Counted from the stretch's first letter, positions 6,658 through 14,289 are shown. The stretch is 16,980 nt of DNA from Nitrospirota bacterium (GCA_024275775.1 JAJRYM010000042.1:1-16980); one strand, 5' to 3'. Notes: generated by a model from the letters alone, not told the origin. A program made the numbers and translations.

Positions 6658-7202
6658 CACGCCTGCACCTCCAGCGTCCGCCATTGCGCCTCTCCCTTTT
6701 GAACTGTAACCCGGCCGGTAATCGGGTGCACCAGCAGGGAAATCATTCTTTCCGACCGGTCGGAAAGGGTTATCACAGCCTGTTCGCAGAAACCTTCCGG
6801 CAAAAAATAAAGCCGCGCGGTTGTGCCCGAAAGCGTGCCGTTGAAAAGTGTTGTGAACTGCTCCACCTTTATCTCGTCGGGAAGTTTTGCGTGCGAGAAC
6901 AACGGAAACGTAATCTGCTCGAACTCACCTTCGGGATTGAGGTAATCGAGCGCGTATTCGCCGGTGTTTACGTTTAGGCCAAGGCGCAGAACATGGCGGG
7001 AGGCGCTTGCCTGAGAATGCAGATACGTAATCGTCCGCGCAAGTTTCCGGGCGGCGCTTTTCAGCTTTAACTCGCCGATATTGGATATTCGCGGAAAAAT
7101 TATCGCGGAAAGAAGCCCGATGATCAAAATCACCACCGCGAGTTCGGCCAGCGTATACCCGTTACGGTTCAATGCCACCGCTTTGACGGACTGTTTGTAC
7201 AT
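6657..7202 (-). CDS. gspH: Minor pseudopilin GspH
   Basis: A 181-residue minor pseudopilin with leader MYKQSVKAVALNRNG cleaved before Y16 and mature start YTLAELAVVILIIGLLSAII. Glu5 is present, but residue +1 is Tyr, where Phe or Met is usual. The rest is a beta-strand-rich head fitting GspH, the subunit thought to connect the tip complex with the GspG shaft. Identity comes from this plus position between gspG and gspI. The ATG has AGGGA about 8 bases upstream. It is separated from gspG by 50 bases, the largest gap inside the T2SS gene run. The stop shares one base with gspI. Confidence 0.9.
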   Translation of the reverse strand: MYKQSVKAVALNRNGYTLAELAVVILIIGLLSAIIFPRISNIGELKLKSAARKLARTITYLHSQASASRHVLRLGLNVNTGEYALDYLNPEGEFEQITFPLFSHAKLPDEIKVEQFTTLFNGTLSGTTARLYFLPEGFCEQAVITLSDRSERMISLLVHPITGRVTVQKGEAQWRTLEVQA

Positions 7203-7220
7203 TTCTGTTTCCCTGTTAAG

Positions 7221-7240
7221 CCGGACGGCGCAACGCCGTT
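7221..7240 (-). other. Small hairpin in the gspG-gspH intergenic gap
   Basis: ACGGCG (7225-7230) pairs perfectly with CGCCGT (7234-7239) around a three-base loop, about 14 bases past the gspG stop. No T-tract follows in the direction of transcription, so it is not a standard terminator. It could act as an RNA-stability or processing element at the 3' end of gspG. Its occurrence in the one wide gap of a tightly packed operon is the main reason for listing it. Confidence 0.35.
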
Positions 7241-7252
7241 GACAGCCTTCCT

Positions 7253-7684
7253 TTATTCAATCATCCAGTTGTTGATGTCGGCATTTTTCCCTTCGCCCCC
7301 CTCTTCCCTGTCGGGGCCGTATGACGAAAGGTCGAAATCGCCGTGTTCACCAGGCGAGAGATATACGTAATCGTTGCCCCATGGATCCTTCGGAATCTTG
7401 CTTATGTAACCGCCCTCCTTGAAGTTCGGCGGAATTTCGCCGGAGGCCGGCGATGAAATAAGCGCTTCCAGTCCCTGCTCGGTCGAGGGGTAAAAACCGT
7501 TATCGATGGTGAACATATTCAGCGCTCCTTCTAACTGCTTTATCTGAATGACCGCCTTGGCGCGCCTTGCCTCTTCGGGCCTGCTGACGATTTTCGGAAT
7601 TATTATCCCGGCCAGCAGTGCGAGAATGATTACTACGATCATCACCTCGATAAGAGTGAAACCTGCTTCTTTTATTTTTGTCAT
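7253..7684 (-). CDS. gspG: Major pseudopilin GspG
   Basis: A 143-residue major pseudopilin, the shaft subunit of the T2SS pseudopilus. Leader MTKIKEAG is cleaved before F9 to give FTLIEVMIVVIILALLAGII with Glu5. The long N-terminal helix continues to about residue 55. The conserved GspG segments follow: IDNGFYPSTEQGLEAL, PKDPWGNDYVY and the calcium-binding loop region near the C-terminus (FDLSSYGPDREEGGEGKNAD), whose acidic residues are all present. Length is normal. The ATG has AAGGGA a few bases upstream and is 10 bases from the gspF stop. The gap and hairpin that follow may allow it to be expressed above the minor pseudopilins. Confidence 0.98.
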   Translation of the reverse strand: MTKIKEAGFTLIEVMIVVIILALLAGIIIPKIVSRPEEARRAKAVIQIKQLEGALNMFTIDNGFYPSTEQGLEALISSPASGEIPPNFKEGGYISKIPKDPWGNDYVYLSPGEHGDFDLSSYGPDREEGGEGKNADINNWMIE

Positions 7685-7694
7685 AGCTTCCCTT

Positions 7695-8906
7695 TCATCC
7701 TATTAATTGACTGATTTCGAATATCGGTAACAGTATAGCCATAACTATAAAACCGACCATGAGGCCCAGGACGGTTATAAGCACCGGCTGTATCAGCGAC
7801 ATGAGCACGGTGAGGCTGTTTTCCAGCTCGGCGGACTGATCTTCAGCCACCTGTTTTAGAAGCGGCGCCGCCTGCCCGCTCTTTTCACCCGCCGCTATCA
7901 TCTGAAGAGCCACAGGGGGGAAAAGGCCGGAACGTTCCAGCGAAGGGGCTATGGAGCCGCCCTCGCGGATTTGTTTCGTGGCGTTCTCAATTGCTTCCGT
8001 GTATAGGGTGTTATCGGTTACTTCGCCCGACAACTGAAGCGTGCGCAGAAGCGGAACGCCGGAAGCTAGCAGTACCGAAGTGGTATGGCTCCATCTCGCC
8101 AGCGCCGCGGCCCGGACGATGGGCCCTAATATGGGAGCGTTTGTCAGAAACCTGTCACCCATTTTTTTGCCGGTTTTCGTTTTGAGAAAACGTGTGAGAA
8201 TAAACAGAGCAATACATAAAGTGAATCCGATTTGATAACCGTACCCCGTGATAATTTTCGTTATTATGATGAGTATTGTGGTCGAAAGAGGCAGGGCCTG
8301 TTCCAGGTCTTCAAAAATGACGATAATTTTTGGCACGACGTATCCCATGAGAAAAATAATCACGCCCGCTCCGAATATTGCCATCACCACCGGATAGACG
8401 GTCGCGCTTTTTACGGCGCTTTCCCTCCTGAGAGACGCTTCCTTGAAATCGGCTATCCGCGTGAGCACCGCCGCAAGGTTGCCGCCTGTTTCGCCCGCCC
8501 GTACCATGGATGCGGTGAGGCCGTCGAAAGCGGTTTCATGTTTTTCCATAGCCGTAGCCAGCGGTTCGCCCTGCCTGATGTCCTCTCTCAGTCCGTTTAT
8601 TATTTTTTTGAAAGCCGGGGATCCGGACTGTTTCTGAGTCGCTTCCAGGGTTTCCATAAGCGGAATGCCAGCCGTAAGGAGAGACGCCACCTGCCGGAAG
8701 AAAGAGGTCATTTCCTTTTGAGGCACTTGCCTTTGAAAAACGGACGCGAAAAAGCCGGACTTTTCCGCAACCTTTTCCTCGCGTATGGAGGTGATGTAAA
8801 TCCCGTTTGCCTTCAGTTTCGCCCGCGCCTCCTTCATGCCGTCGGCTTCCAGAGTGCCGGATTTCTTTTTCCCGCTCGCGTTCAGGCCGGTAAACGCGTA
8901 AAGCAT
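7695..8906 (-). CDS. gspF: Type II secretion system inner-membrane protein GspF
   Basis: A 403-residue polytopic platform protein, homologous to PilC of type IV pili, thought to couple ATPase motion to pseudopilin insertion. It starts MLYAFTGLNASGKKKSGTLEA, the usual GspF opening. Two related cytoplasmic helical domains lie at about 65-165 (QVASLLTAGIPLMETL, VRAGETGGNL) and about 268-370 (SVLLASGVPLLRTL, IAAGEKSG), as in the family's internal duplication. Membrane helices are at about 170-190, 223-240 and 371-395. The ATG shares one base with the gspE stop (TGATG), with GAGGAG about 8 bases upstream. Complete and unremarkable. Confidence 0.97.
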   Translation of the reverse strand: MLYAFTGLNASGKKKSGTLEADGMKEARAKLKANGIYITSIREEKVAEKSGFFASVFQRQVPQKEMTSFFRQVASLLTAGIPLMETLEATQKQSGSPAFKKIINGLREDIRQGEPLATAMEKHETAFDGLTASMVRAGETGGNLAAVLTRIADFKEASLRRESAVKSATVYPVVMAIFGAGVIIFLMGYVVPKIIVIFEDLEQALPLSTTILIIITKIITGYGYQIGFTLCIALFILTRFLKTKTGKKMGDRFLTNAPILGPIVRAAALARWSHTTSVLLASGVPLLRTLQLSGEVTDNTLYTEAIENATKQIREGGSIAPSLERSGLFPPVALQMIAAGEKSGQAAPLLKQVAEDQSAELENSLTVLMSLIQPVLITVLGLMVGFIVMAILLPIFEISQLIG

Positions 8907-10486
8907 CAGACAATCTCCTCGCCCGGATTTTCGTCTGTCACGCGCAACACTTCGTCAATCGTCGTAATGCCGGCCAGCATCTTTTCCATACCGTCGGTAC
9001 GGAGCGTTTTCATACCGTCGGCCACCGCTCTAGCCATTATCTGGTTTGAATCGGCTTCCTTGATGATAAGGGAGCGGATAGCATCGGTAATCTGCAGAAA
9101 CTCGGATATGCCGGTACGCCCTCTGTAACCGGAATTCATGCAACGCGGACAGCCGACGGATTTATAAACCGCCGCTCCTTCCCGCTTCGCTCCCAGGAGA
9201 GCGCCGAGCGATTTTGCTTCGGCCGCCTTAAGAGACGTTTCCTCTCTGCAATGGGTGCACAGCACGCGCACAAGCCGCTGGGCAAGAACGGCCTCCAGCG
9301 AGGAGGCGATGAGAAAAGGCTCAACTCCTATATCCACCAGCCGCGTCAGGGCGCCTGCGCTGTCGTTGGTATGCAGTGTTGAAAACACCAGATGTCCCGT
9401 TAAGGAGGCCTGCACCGCAATACTGGCCGTTTCCTGATCCCGTATTTCGCCGACCATGATTACGTCGGGGTCCTGCCTCAGTATCGCCCGAAGCCCGCCG
9501 GCGAACGTCAAACCGATGTTGGAATTTACCTGCATCTGCCCTATTCCGCTCATCTGGTATTCAACGGGATCTTCGACGGTGATGACGTTTTTCTGCTCGG
9601 TGTTTATCGCGCCGAGGAGAGTGTACAGGGTGGTTGTTTTGCCGCTTCCCGTGGGGCCTGTTACAAGCACAATCCCGTTTGCGAGCGTAAGAATCCTTTT
9701 CATTTCATGGAGGTTTTTCTCGCTTAGTCCGAGCTGGTCCATCACGAGCAGGTTTCTGCTTTTATCCAGCAGGCGCATCACCACCCGTTCCCCGAAAGAG
9801 GTCGGTATGGTGGATACCCGAACGTCTATCTCCCGCCCGGCCGCCTTCAGCGATATCCGCCCGTCCTGCGGGAGCCGTTTTTCGGCTATGTCGAGCCCGG
9901 CCATGATTTTAACGCGCGAAATTATCTGAGGCTGTATCCGTTTAGGAGGTTTGAGGACGGTGTAGAGAATGCCGTCCACCCGCATTCTTACGGCGAGCGA
10001 ATCGGCATACGGTTCTATATGAATGTCGCTCGCCTTGTCCTTGATGGCCTGTTGCATGAGCGAGTTCAGCAGTCTTACTATCGGGGCTTCTTCGTCCGTA
10101 TCCAGCAGGTCGATTGATGTTTCAAGTTCCTGGGCCAGAGACTCGAGATTCGGCGCTTCGACTTCGCTCATGAGTTCGGAGGTATCGCCGGATGATATTT
10201 CGTAGGCGCGGTTGATGAATTCCGTTACCAGTATCGGCGAAGCGACAAGAATTTGCACCGGCAGGCCGAAAATACGCTCCAGGTCGTTCAGCGCGTGGTG
10301 GTCTAGAGGCCGGGAGGTGAGCACGTGAAGAAGGCCGCCGGCTGTTTTCACCGGCGTCATTGCGCTTTTTCTGGCGAAGCTGATAGGAACCCGCCTGGCA
10401 AGCTCGCCCGCCTCCTCCGGCGATGGAAGCGAATCCAGCCACGTAAAGTTAAGCCGGGCGGTTAATTCCCTGAGATCTTCCGTCAT
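8906..10486 (-). CDS. gspE: Type II secretion ATPase GspE
   Basis: A 526-residue cytoplasmic AAA-like ATPase that powers pseudopilus assembly. An N-terminal GspE domain (about 25-96) is followed by an acidic linker (about 100-133) and the catalytic core. Walker A is GPTGSGKT at 277-284, the Asp box ITVEDPVEY is at 302-310, Walker B includes VIMVGEIRD at 342-350, and the His box VFSTLHTNDSAGAL spans 367-380. A tetracysteine zinc module is complete: CTHC at 410-413 and CPRC at 446-449. The last feature separates GspE from PilT-type retraction ATPases. The ATG overlaps the gspD stop by 4 bases, with GGAG upstream. All catalytic motifs look intact. Confidence 0.98.
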   Translation of the reverse strand: MTEDLRELTARLNFTWLDSLPSPEEAGELARRVPISFARKSAMTPVKTAGGLLHVLTSRPLDHHALNDLERIFGLPVQILVASPILVTEFINRAYEISSGDTSELMSEVEAPNLESLAQELETSIDLLDTDEEAPIVRLLNSLMQQAIKDKASDIHIEPYADSLAVRMRVDGILYTVLKPPKRIQPQIISRVKIMAGLDIAEKRLPQDGRISLKAAGREIDVRVSTIPTSFGERVVMRLLDKSRNLLVMDQLGLSEKNLHEMKRILTLANGIVLVTGPTGSGKTTTLYTLLGAINTEQKNVITVEDPVEYQMSGIGQMQVNSNIGLTFAGGLRAILRQDPDVIMVGEIRDQETASIAVQASLTGHLVFSTLHTNDSAGALTRLVDIGVEPFLIASSLEAVLAQRLVRVLCTHCREETSLKAAEAKSLGALLGAKREGAAVYKSVGCPRCMNSGYRGRTGISEFLQITDAIRSLIIKEADSNQIMARAVADGMKTLRTDGMEKMLAGITTIDEVLRVTDENPGEEIV

Positions 10487-12549
10487 TTTTCAATGTTCTC
10501 CCGCAGGCTGACCAGCGAAGGAGCCTCGAACACCGTAATCTCCGCGCCGGTTTTTCCGGTTTTCAGCTCAGGATGCTCGCCGATGGAGGCCGACCTGAAT
10601 TCACCCGCTTCGTTGGACGATACCGCGATCGGAATGGGAGAGGCCTGCGTGCCGGCGGGGCGAAGCCTCGATTCTTGCCCCCCCTTGTGGGAACCGTAGG
10701 TTCCTCTCTGGAGTTTCTCCATCTTTTGCTGGTTGGATCTTGTTATCGCGTCGAGATCCTCCGGCGAGGCGATGATGTGAGGCGTAAGGAAAATCAGAAG
10801 GTTTGTTTTTACCTTCTGCTTCGACCTGCTTTTGAAAAGCCATCCCAGCACAGGGATGTCTCCCAACAGCGGCACCTTGCTCACCGAATCCTGCAGGTCG
10901 TCCTTTATAAGGCCGCCGATAATTATATTCTGGTTGTTTTTTACTGTTACGGTTGTTTCGGCCTTTCTCGTGAAAGTAATGATGTCCGAAGCTTTTTCGA
11001 GCTGGGTCTGGCTTATGCTGGAAATTTCCTGATAGATTTTGAGCCTAACGAAATCATTCGCGTTTATCTGGGGCTTGATTTTCAGGGTGATGCCGACATC
11101 CTCTCTTTTAATATTCGTTATCGGCGTGGCGCCGGTGGTTTGGGCCGAGCTTGTTACGAACGGAACGGTTTCGCCCACAAACATTTCCGCCTCTTCATTA
11201 TCCGTCGTAAGCAGATTGGGAGTGGATAGTATGTTTACCCCCTGCTCTGTTTCCAGGGCCTGCACGAGACCGCCTATATTTAGAAAGTCCTTCCCCCCGA
11301 AATTTATAATGCCGTCCACCACGCCAAGCACAAGCCCGTTCTCAGTGTTGAAAGGATTTGCGGCGGTATTGTTGATGCTTCCGAAATTTGTACCGCCGAT
11401 GCCCCGTATGCCGGACTTCGTGAAATTACTTGTCGTTCTGAACTCAACGCCGAATTTGGATGTTTTATCCATCCGTATTTCAAAGATAAGCGCTTCCACG
11501 AAAACCTGCCTGCGGGCTATATCGAGTTTAGCTATAACGGTCTCCATCGTTATGAAGTCCTCCGGCGAGGCGGTAATAAGAAGAGAGTTGGTCGCTTTGT
11601 CCGCCGTTACCTGAATTTTTTCCTTGCTTGCCGAGCCTCTGCCGGTTTTCGCGGCGGCCGTTCTTTGTTTAACGGCGGCGGCTAGCTGGTTAAGCACTTT
11701 GGCGAGCTCTTCCGCTTCGGCATGTTTTAGGTAGACCACATTGATCTCCTGCCTGCCGGGAGGCGCTTCCACATCCAGCTGTCTCACGAGACTTGTCACC
11801 TTATTGAGATAAAGCTCGTTGCCGACGACGATAAGGGCGTTCATCCGTTCGTCGGCTATTGTGTTTGAACGCGTACCGGACTTGGCCGCGCCCCTTCTGC
11901 CGGTTTTTGCGGGGTTGAGTATGCTGTCTATCTTCTGCGCCAAATCCCTGGCGGAGGCGTATTTCAGGTGGAAGACGGTTATGGTGCTTTCTATGCTTTC
12001 CCTGTCCAACTGCTTGATGATTGAAAGGATTCTGCCGCGGTTTGAGTCGATATCCACAAGAATAATCGTGTTGGTGGGGGCGTAGGCGGCCACGTAGCTT
12101 GTGGTTGGTATCAGCGGTCTCAGGATGGAAACGAGGTTCTGGGCGGCGATATATCTTAGGGGGATGAGCTGGGTTACCAGCCGGTCTCTGAGCTCGCGGG
12201 AAGGTTTCCCGCCTATTTTAACCTCGGACGGTTTCTGGCGGCCTTCGGCTATCGGAACGATTTTTATCACCTTGCCCGCGGGTACGGTTATGTATCCGTA
12301 CGTTTCAAGAATGGACTCGAATACCATGTAAGCCTCGTTTATTGTCACCTTTTTTGGGGAGATAATGGTTACCTTGCCGGACACCTTCTCGTCGATTATG
12401 AAATTCTTTCCGGTAAGCTCGGAAATGTATTTGATGACTACGCCGATATCGACGTTCACGAAGTCCATCGAAATTTTTTCTTTCTGCTCCGCCCCGGCCG
12501 CCCCGGCCAGTATCAGCGCAAGCAAAAGATGACAACACAGCTTTTTCAT
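10483..12549 (-). CDS. gspD: Type II secretion system secretin GspD
   Basis: The outer-membrane secretin channel, 688 residues. A signal peptide MKKLCCHLLLALILAGAAGA precedes N0 (about 27-100), N1 (about 122-183), N2 (about 190-260) and N3 (about 267-345). The secretin domain runs from about 348 to 595, with ALETEQGVNILSTPNLLTTD at 431-450, gate segment TVPFVTS at 461-467 and hallmark VPLLGDIPVLGWLFKS at 559-574. No lipobox is seen. A tail of about 90 residues follows the barrel and is not a recognisable pilotin-binding S domain. N2 and N3 carry similar basic Ala/Gly loops (213-228 and 290-310). An upstream in-frame ATG (12570) exists, but 12549 has AGGGGA seven bases before it, starts exactly at the signal peptide and clears the gspC stop by 10 bases. 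Confidence 0.97.
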   Translation of the reverse strand: MKKLCCHLLLALILAGAAGAEQKEKISMDFVNVDIGVVIKYISELTGKNFIIDEKVSGKVTIISPKKVTINEAYMVFESILETYGYITVPAGKVIKIVPIAEGRQKPSEVKIGGKPSRELRDRLVTQLIPLRYIAAQNLVSILRPLIPTTSYVAAYAPTNTIILVDIDSNRGRILSIIKQLDRESIESTITVFHLKYASARDLAQKIDSILNPAKTGRRGAAKSGTRSNTIADERMNALIVVGNELYLNKVTSLVRQLDVEAPPGRQEINVVYLKHAEAEELAKVLNQLAAAVKQRTAAAKTGRGSASKEKIQVTADKATNSLLITASPEDFITMETVIAKLDIARRQVFVEALIFEIRMDKTSKFGVEFRTTSNFTKSGIRGIGGTNFGSINNTAANPFNTENGLVLGVVDGIINFGGKDFLNIGGLVQALETEQGVNILSTPNLLTTDNEEAEMFVGETVPFVTSSAQTTGATPITNIKREDVGITLKIKPQINANDFVRLKIYQEISSISQTQLEKASDIITFTRKAETTVTVKNNQNIIIGGLIKDDLQDSVSKVPLLGDIPVLGWLFKSRSKQKVKTNLLIFLTPHIIASPEDLDAITRSNQQKMEKLQRGTYGSHKGGQESRLRPAGTQASPIPIAVSSNEAGEFRSASIGEHPELKTGKTGAEITVFEAPSLVSLRENIEK

Positions 12550-12559
12550 GGTTTTTCCC

Positions 12560-13504
12560 CTATTCAACATCTACGACCATAGTTTTCTTCACGTTGTTTC
12601 TGAGCAGGTCAATCGCGAAATGCGTTTCGTTTTTTAATGTCGCGAATAGCGCCAGGCCCGTTTCCGCCGAGTTCAGGTCCTGCCCGTTAATTTGCCGTAT
12701 CACGTCGTTGTTTTTAAGGCCGATTTTGTTGAAAATGCTCCCCTGCTGAATCTGGAACACCTTAAAACCGCTTACGGTGCCGTCTTTCTCCCTATTGGGG
12801 ACGGCTCTTATTTGCACAAGAAGCCCGCTCATGTTTTTAAGCTGGTTTTCAAAGTAGGATCTCTCTATAGCGTACTGGCCCGGCCCGATCGCTCTTATTC
12901 CACCGCCGCTCGCCGTTGCTCCCCTTCTATGTCTTTTCCTGGATTTCGATTTCCCTTTGCCGTGTTTTTGCGCCGCACCCTTTTCGACCTTCATCGAAAG
13001 GGTTTCTATTCGCCCGGCGTTGTCGATAATAACTTCAAGGCGGTTGACAGCCACTATTACGGCGTTCTTGCCGACCTCGTCGGCAACCATATATATTTTC
13101 TGTTCCCGGCCGTCTTTTTTGGAAATGACCGCTTTGCTGTTTGCCGGGTTGTCCGAAATTATTGTGCCTACGAGTTTCAGATCAAGCACGGTTGGCACTA
13201 TGTCCGGTTTCGATTTCGATTTCGGTTTTGGTTTCCGGCTGGTGATTTTTGGTTTCGGTTTCGGGCGGGCAACGGTCGGGCTGAAAATGTTGCGCGCGGC
13301 TATTACCGAATAGTCGGCTTTCTCTTTTTTTACCGGCGCTTTTGCGGTTTTTGCCGATTTTTGATTGTAAGCCGGCTCAGGCCCAAGATAGTGGCCGATA
13401 AACATATTTATCCAGAGGGACATCACCCATGCGAGCGATAATAATATCGCCAGGTTCACCGCCACCCTCGCGACCCTTTCCAGTTTTTCCAGCGCAAACT
13501 CCAT
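12560..13504 (-). CDS. gspC: Type II secretion system protein GspC (inner-membrane to secretin link, PDZ type)
   Basis: A 314-residue bitopic protein linking the inner-membrane platform to GspD. It has a cytoplasmic tail, a membrane helix at about 15-35, a Lys/Pro-rich linker (about 81-101, repeats of KPKP and KSKS), the HR domain that binds the secretin N0 domain (from VLDLKLVGTIIS, about 107-172), then a very basic stretch (180-195, KHGKGKSKSRKRHRRG). A C-terminal PDZ domain spans about 228-314 (GFKVFQIQQGSIFNKIGLKNNDVIRQING). PDZ rather than coiled-coil is the Vibrio/Klebsiella type. ATG at 13504 is preferred over an adjacent in-frame TTG at 13507; neither has a Shine-Dalgarno. It lies 46 bases after ispD on the same strand. 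Confidence 0.94.
   Translation of the reverse strand: MEFALEKLERVARVAVNLAILLSLAWVMSLWINMFIGHYLGPEPAYNQKSAKTAKAPVKKEKADYSVIAARNIFSPTVARPKPKPKITSRKPKPKSKSKPDIVPTVLDLKLVGTIISDNPANSKAVISKKDGREQKIYMVADEVGKNAVIVAVNRLEVIIDNAGRIETLSMKVEKGAAQKHGKGKSKSRKRHRRGATASGGGIRAIGPGQYAIERSYFENQLKNMSGLLVQIRAVPNREKDGTVSGFKVFQIQQGSIFNKIGLKNNDVIRQINGQDLNSAETGLALFATLKNETHFAIDLLRNNVKKTMVVDVE
13204..13266. repeat. Degenerate hexamer-like repeat in gspC (GGTTTC/GATTTC)
   Basis: The plus strand shows runs of GGTTTC, GATTTC, GATTTC, GGTTTT, GGTTTC and again GGTTTC, GGTTTC. On the coding strand these encode alternating Lys-Pro and Lys-Ser pairs of the GspC periplasmic linker. The units stay in frame, so copy-number change by slippage would lengthen or shorten the linker without a frameshift. 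The imperfect units suggest it is not currently hypervariable. Confidence 0.6.
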
Positions 13505-13514
13505 CAATATTGAT
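13503..13514. other. 12-base perfect palindrome at the gspC start codon
   Basis: ATCAATATTGAT is a perfect inverted repeat overlapping the gspC ATG, just after the ispD-gspC gap. It could be a small operator or a chance AT-rich palindrome. I see no good -10/-35 pair in the 46-base gap, so an independent gspC promoter is not supported, and readthrough from ispD is the simpler view. Confidence 0.25.
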
Positions 13515-13550
13515 TAGACGGACGGCAATCGGGAGTTCAGCTTAAAAAAA

Positions 13551-14225
13551 TCAGGCGGACAGGATAATGGATGCCAGCGCCAACTCTTCGGGAGTGGTGA
13601 TTTTGATGTTGGCGGGGTCGCCCTGCACCCATGCCACCGGTATACCCCGGTCTGTCAGCATGGATGTTTCATCCGTCCATCGGTTCCCCTCGTTTGCGGA
13701 GCGGGCAAAAGCGTCTAAAAGCAAGGTTCGATTAAAAACCTGCGGCGTCTGTACAAGAACGGCGTTTTCTCTTTCCATGGAAGCGCCCAAAAATTCACTG
13801 TAGGCCTTTTTGAGCGTATCAACCGCTCTGATCGCCGCCGTAGCCGCGCCGTGCTTTAAAGCGGCGAAAACGGTTCTTTCTATGAGGCTTTCGCTCACGC
13901 AGGGGCGCACGGCGTCATGAATCAGCACCGTTTCCGCCTCCACGGCAAGCACGCCGTTGTACACCGAGCGGTTTCTTGTCGCCCCGCCTGCCACTGAGGC
14001 AACGAATTTCGGAATATCGGAATACTTTTTACTTATCGAATCCAATTCTTTTTCGGCCGCTACGATGACGATGCCTTCCACAAGCGCAGATGCCGCCACC
14101 GCCTCGATAGTCCATCGTAGAATCTCTTTGCCGCCGATTTCCAGAAACTGTTTGGGAGCGCCTTTATTTCCCATTCTTGTTCCGATGCCGGCGGCCGGTA
14201 TGACGGCGGCTATTTTCATGGTCAT
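13551..14225 (-). CDS. ispD: 2-C-methyl-D-erythritol 4-phosphate cytidylyltransferase IspD
   Basis: IspD joins CTP and MEP to form CDP-methylerythritol in the non-mevalonate isoprenoid pathway (cytoplasm). The 224 residues show the nucleotide-binding loop AAVIPAAGIGTRMG (5-18) with conserved R17 and K25, the metal/substrate motif LIHDAVRPCV (101-110), VQTPQVF (158-164), TDETSML (184-190) and the C-terminal GDPANIKITTPEEL (202-215). All catalytic regions are present. Two close starts are possible: ATG at 14225 or ATG at 14219, the latter giving the more typical MKIAAVIPAAG opening and fitting the candidate promoter better. The usual partner ispF is not next to it; instead the T2SS genes follow 46 bases downstream, so it may head their transcript. 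Divergent from plsY. Confidence 0.97.
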   Translation of the reverse strand: MTMKIAAVIPAAGIGTRMGNKGAPKQFLEIGGKEILRWTIEAVAASALVEGIVIVAAEKELDSISKKYSDIPKFVASVAGGATRNRSVYNGVLAVEAETVLIHDAVRPCVSESLIERTVFAALKHGAATAAIRAVDTLKKAYSEFLGASMERENAVLVQTPQVFNRTLLLDAFARSANEGNRWTDETSMLTDRGIPVAWVQGDPANIKITTPEELALASIILSA

Positions 14226-14230
14226 ACGGA

Positions 14231-14260
14231 ATAATATCCCGTACCGTGGGGAATAAACAA
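14231..14260 (-). promoter_or_regulatory. Candidate promoter for ispD (and possibly the T2SS operon)
   Basis: On the minus strand TTGTTT (14260-14255) and TATTAT (14236-14231) are 18 bases apart, matching consensus at 3/6 and 5/6. The -10 is only five bases before the first ispD ATG, so the second ATG (14219) would be the more natural start if this promoter is real. No other strong pair was seen in the 107-base divergent gap on this strand. Confidence 0.3.
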
Positions 14261-14289
14261 CCGCTGGCGGCCTGCGGGATATAAAAGGT

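Noticed and set aside
6658..6684. Longer gspI starting at 6684
   Set aside because: The ATG at 6657 has a strong GGAGGT, the TGATG overlap seen at other junctions and a normal leader length.
8232..9128. Plus-strand open frame of 298 codons across gspF and gspE
   Set aside because: It is antisense to two intact, motif-bearing genes and crosses their junction; the protein resembles no family I know.
12550..12570. Longer gspD starting at the ATG at 12570
   Set aside because: It would overlap gspC and put seven residues before a normal signal peptide, while 12549 has a strong AGGGGA at the right distance.
13542..13553. Run of seven T after the ispD stop as a terminator
   Set aside because: No stable hairpin precedes it on the minus strand, so there is no support for intrinsic termination between ispD and gspC.
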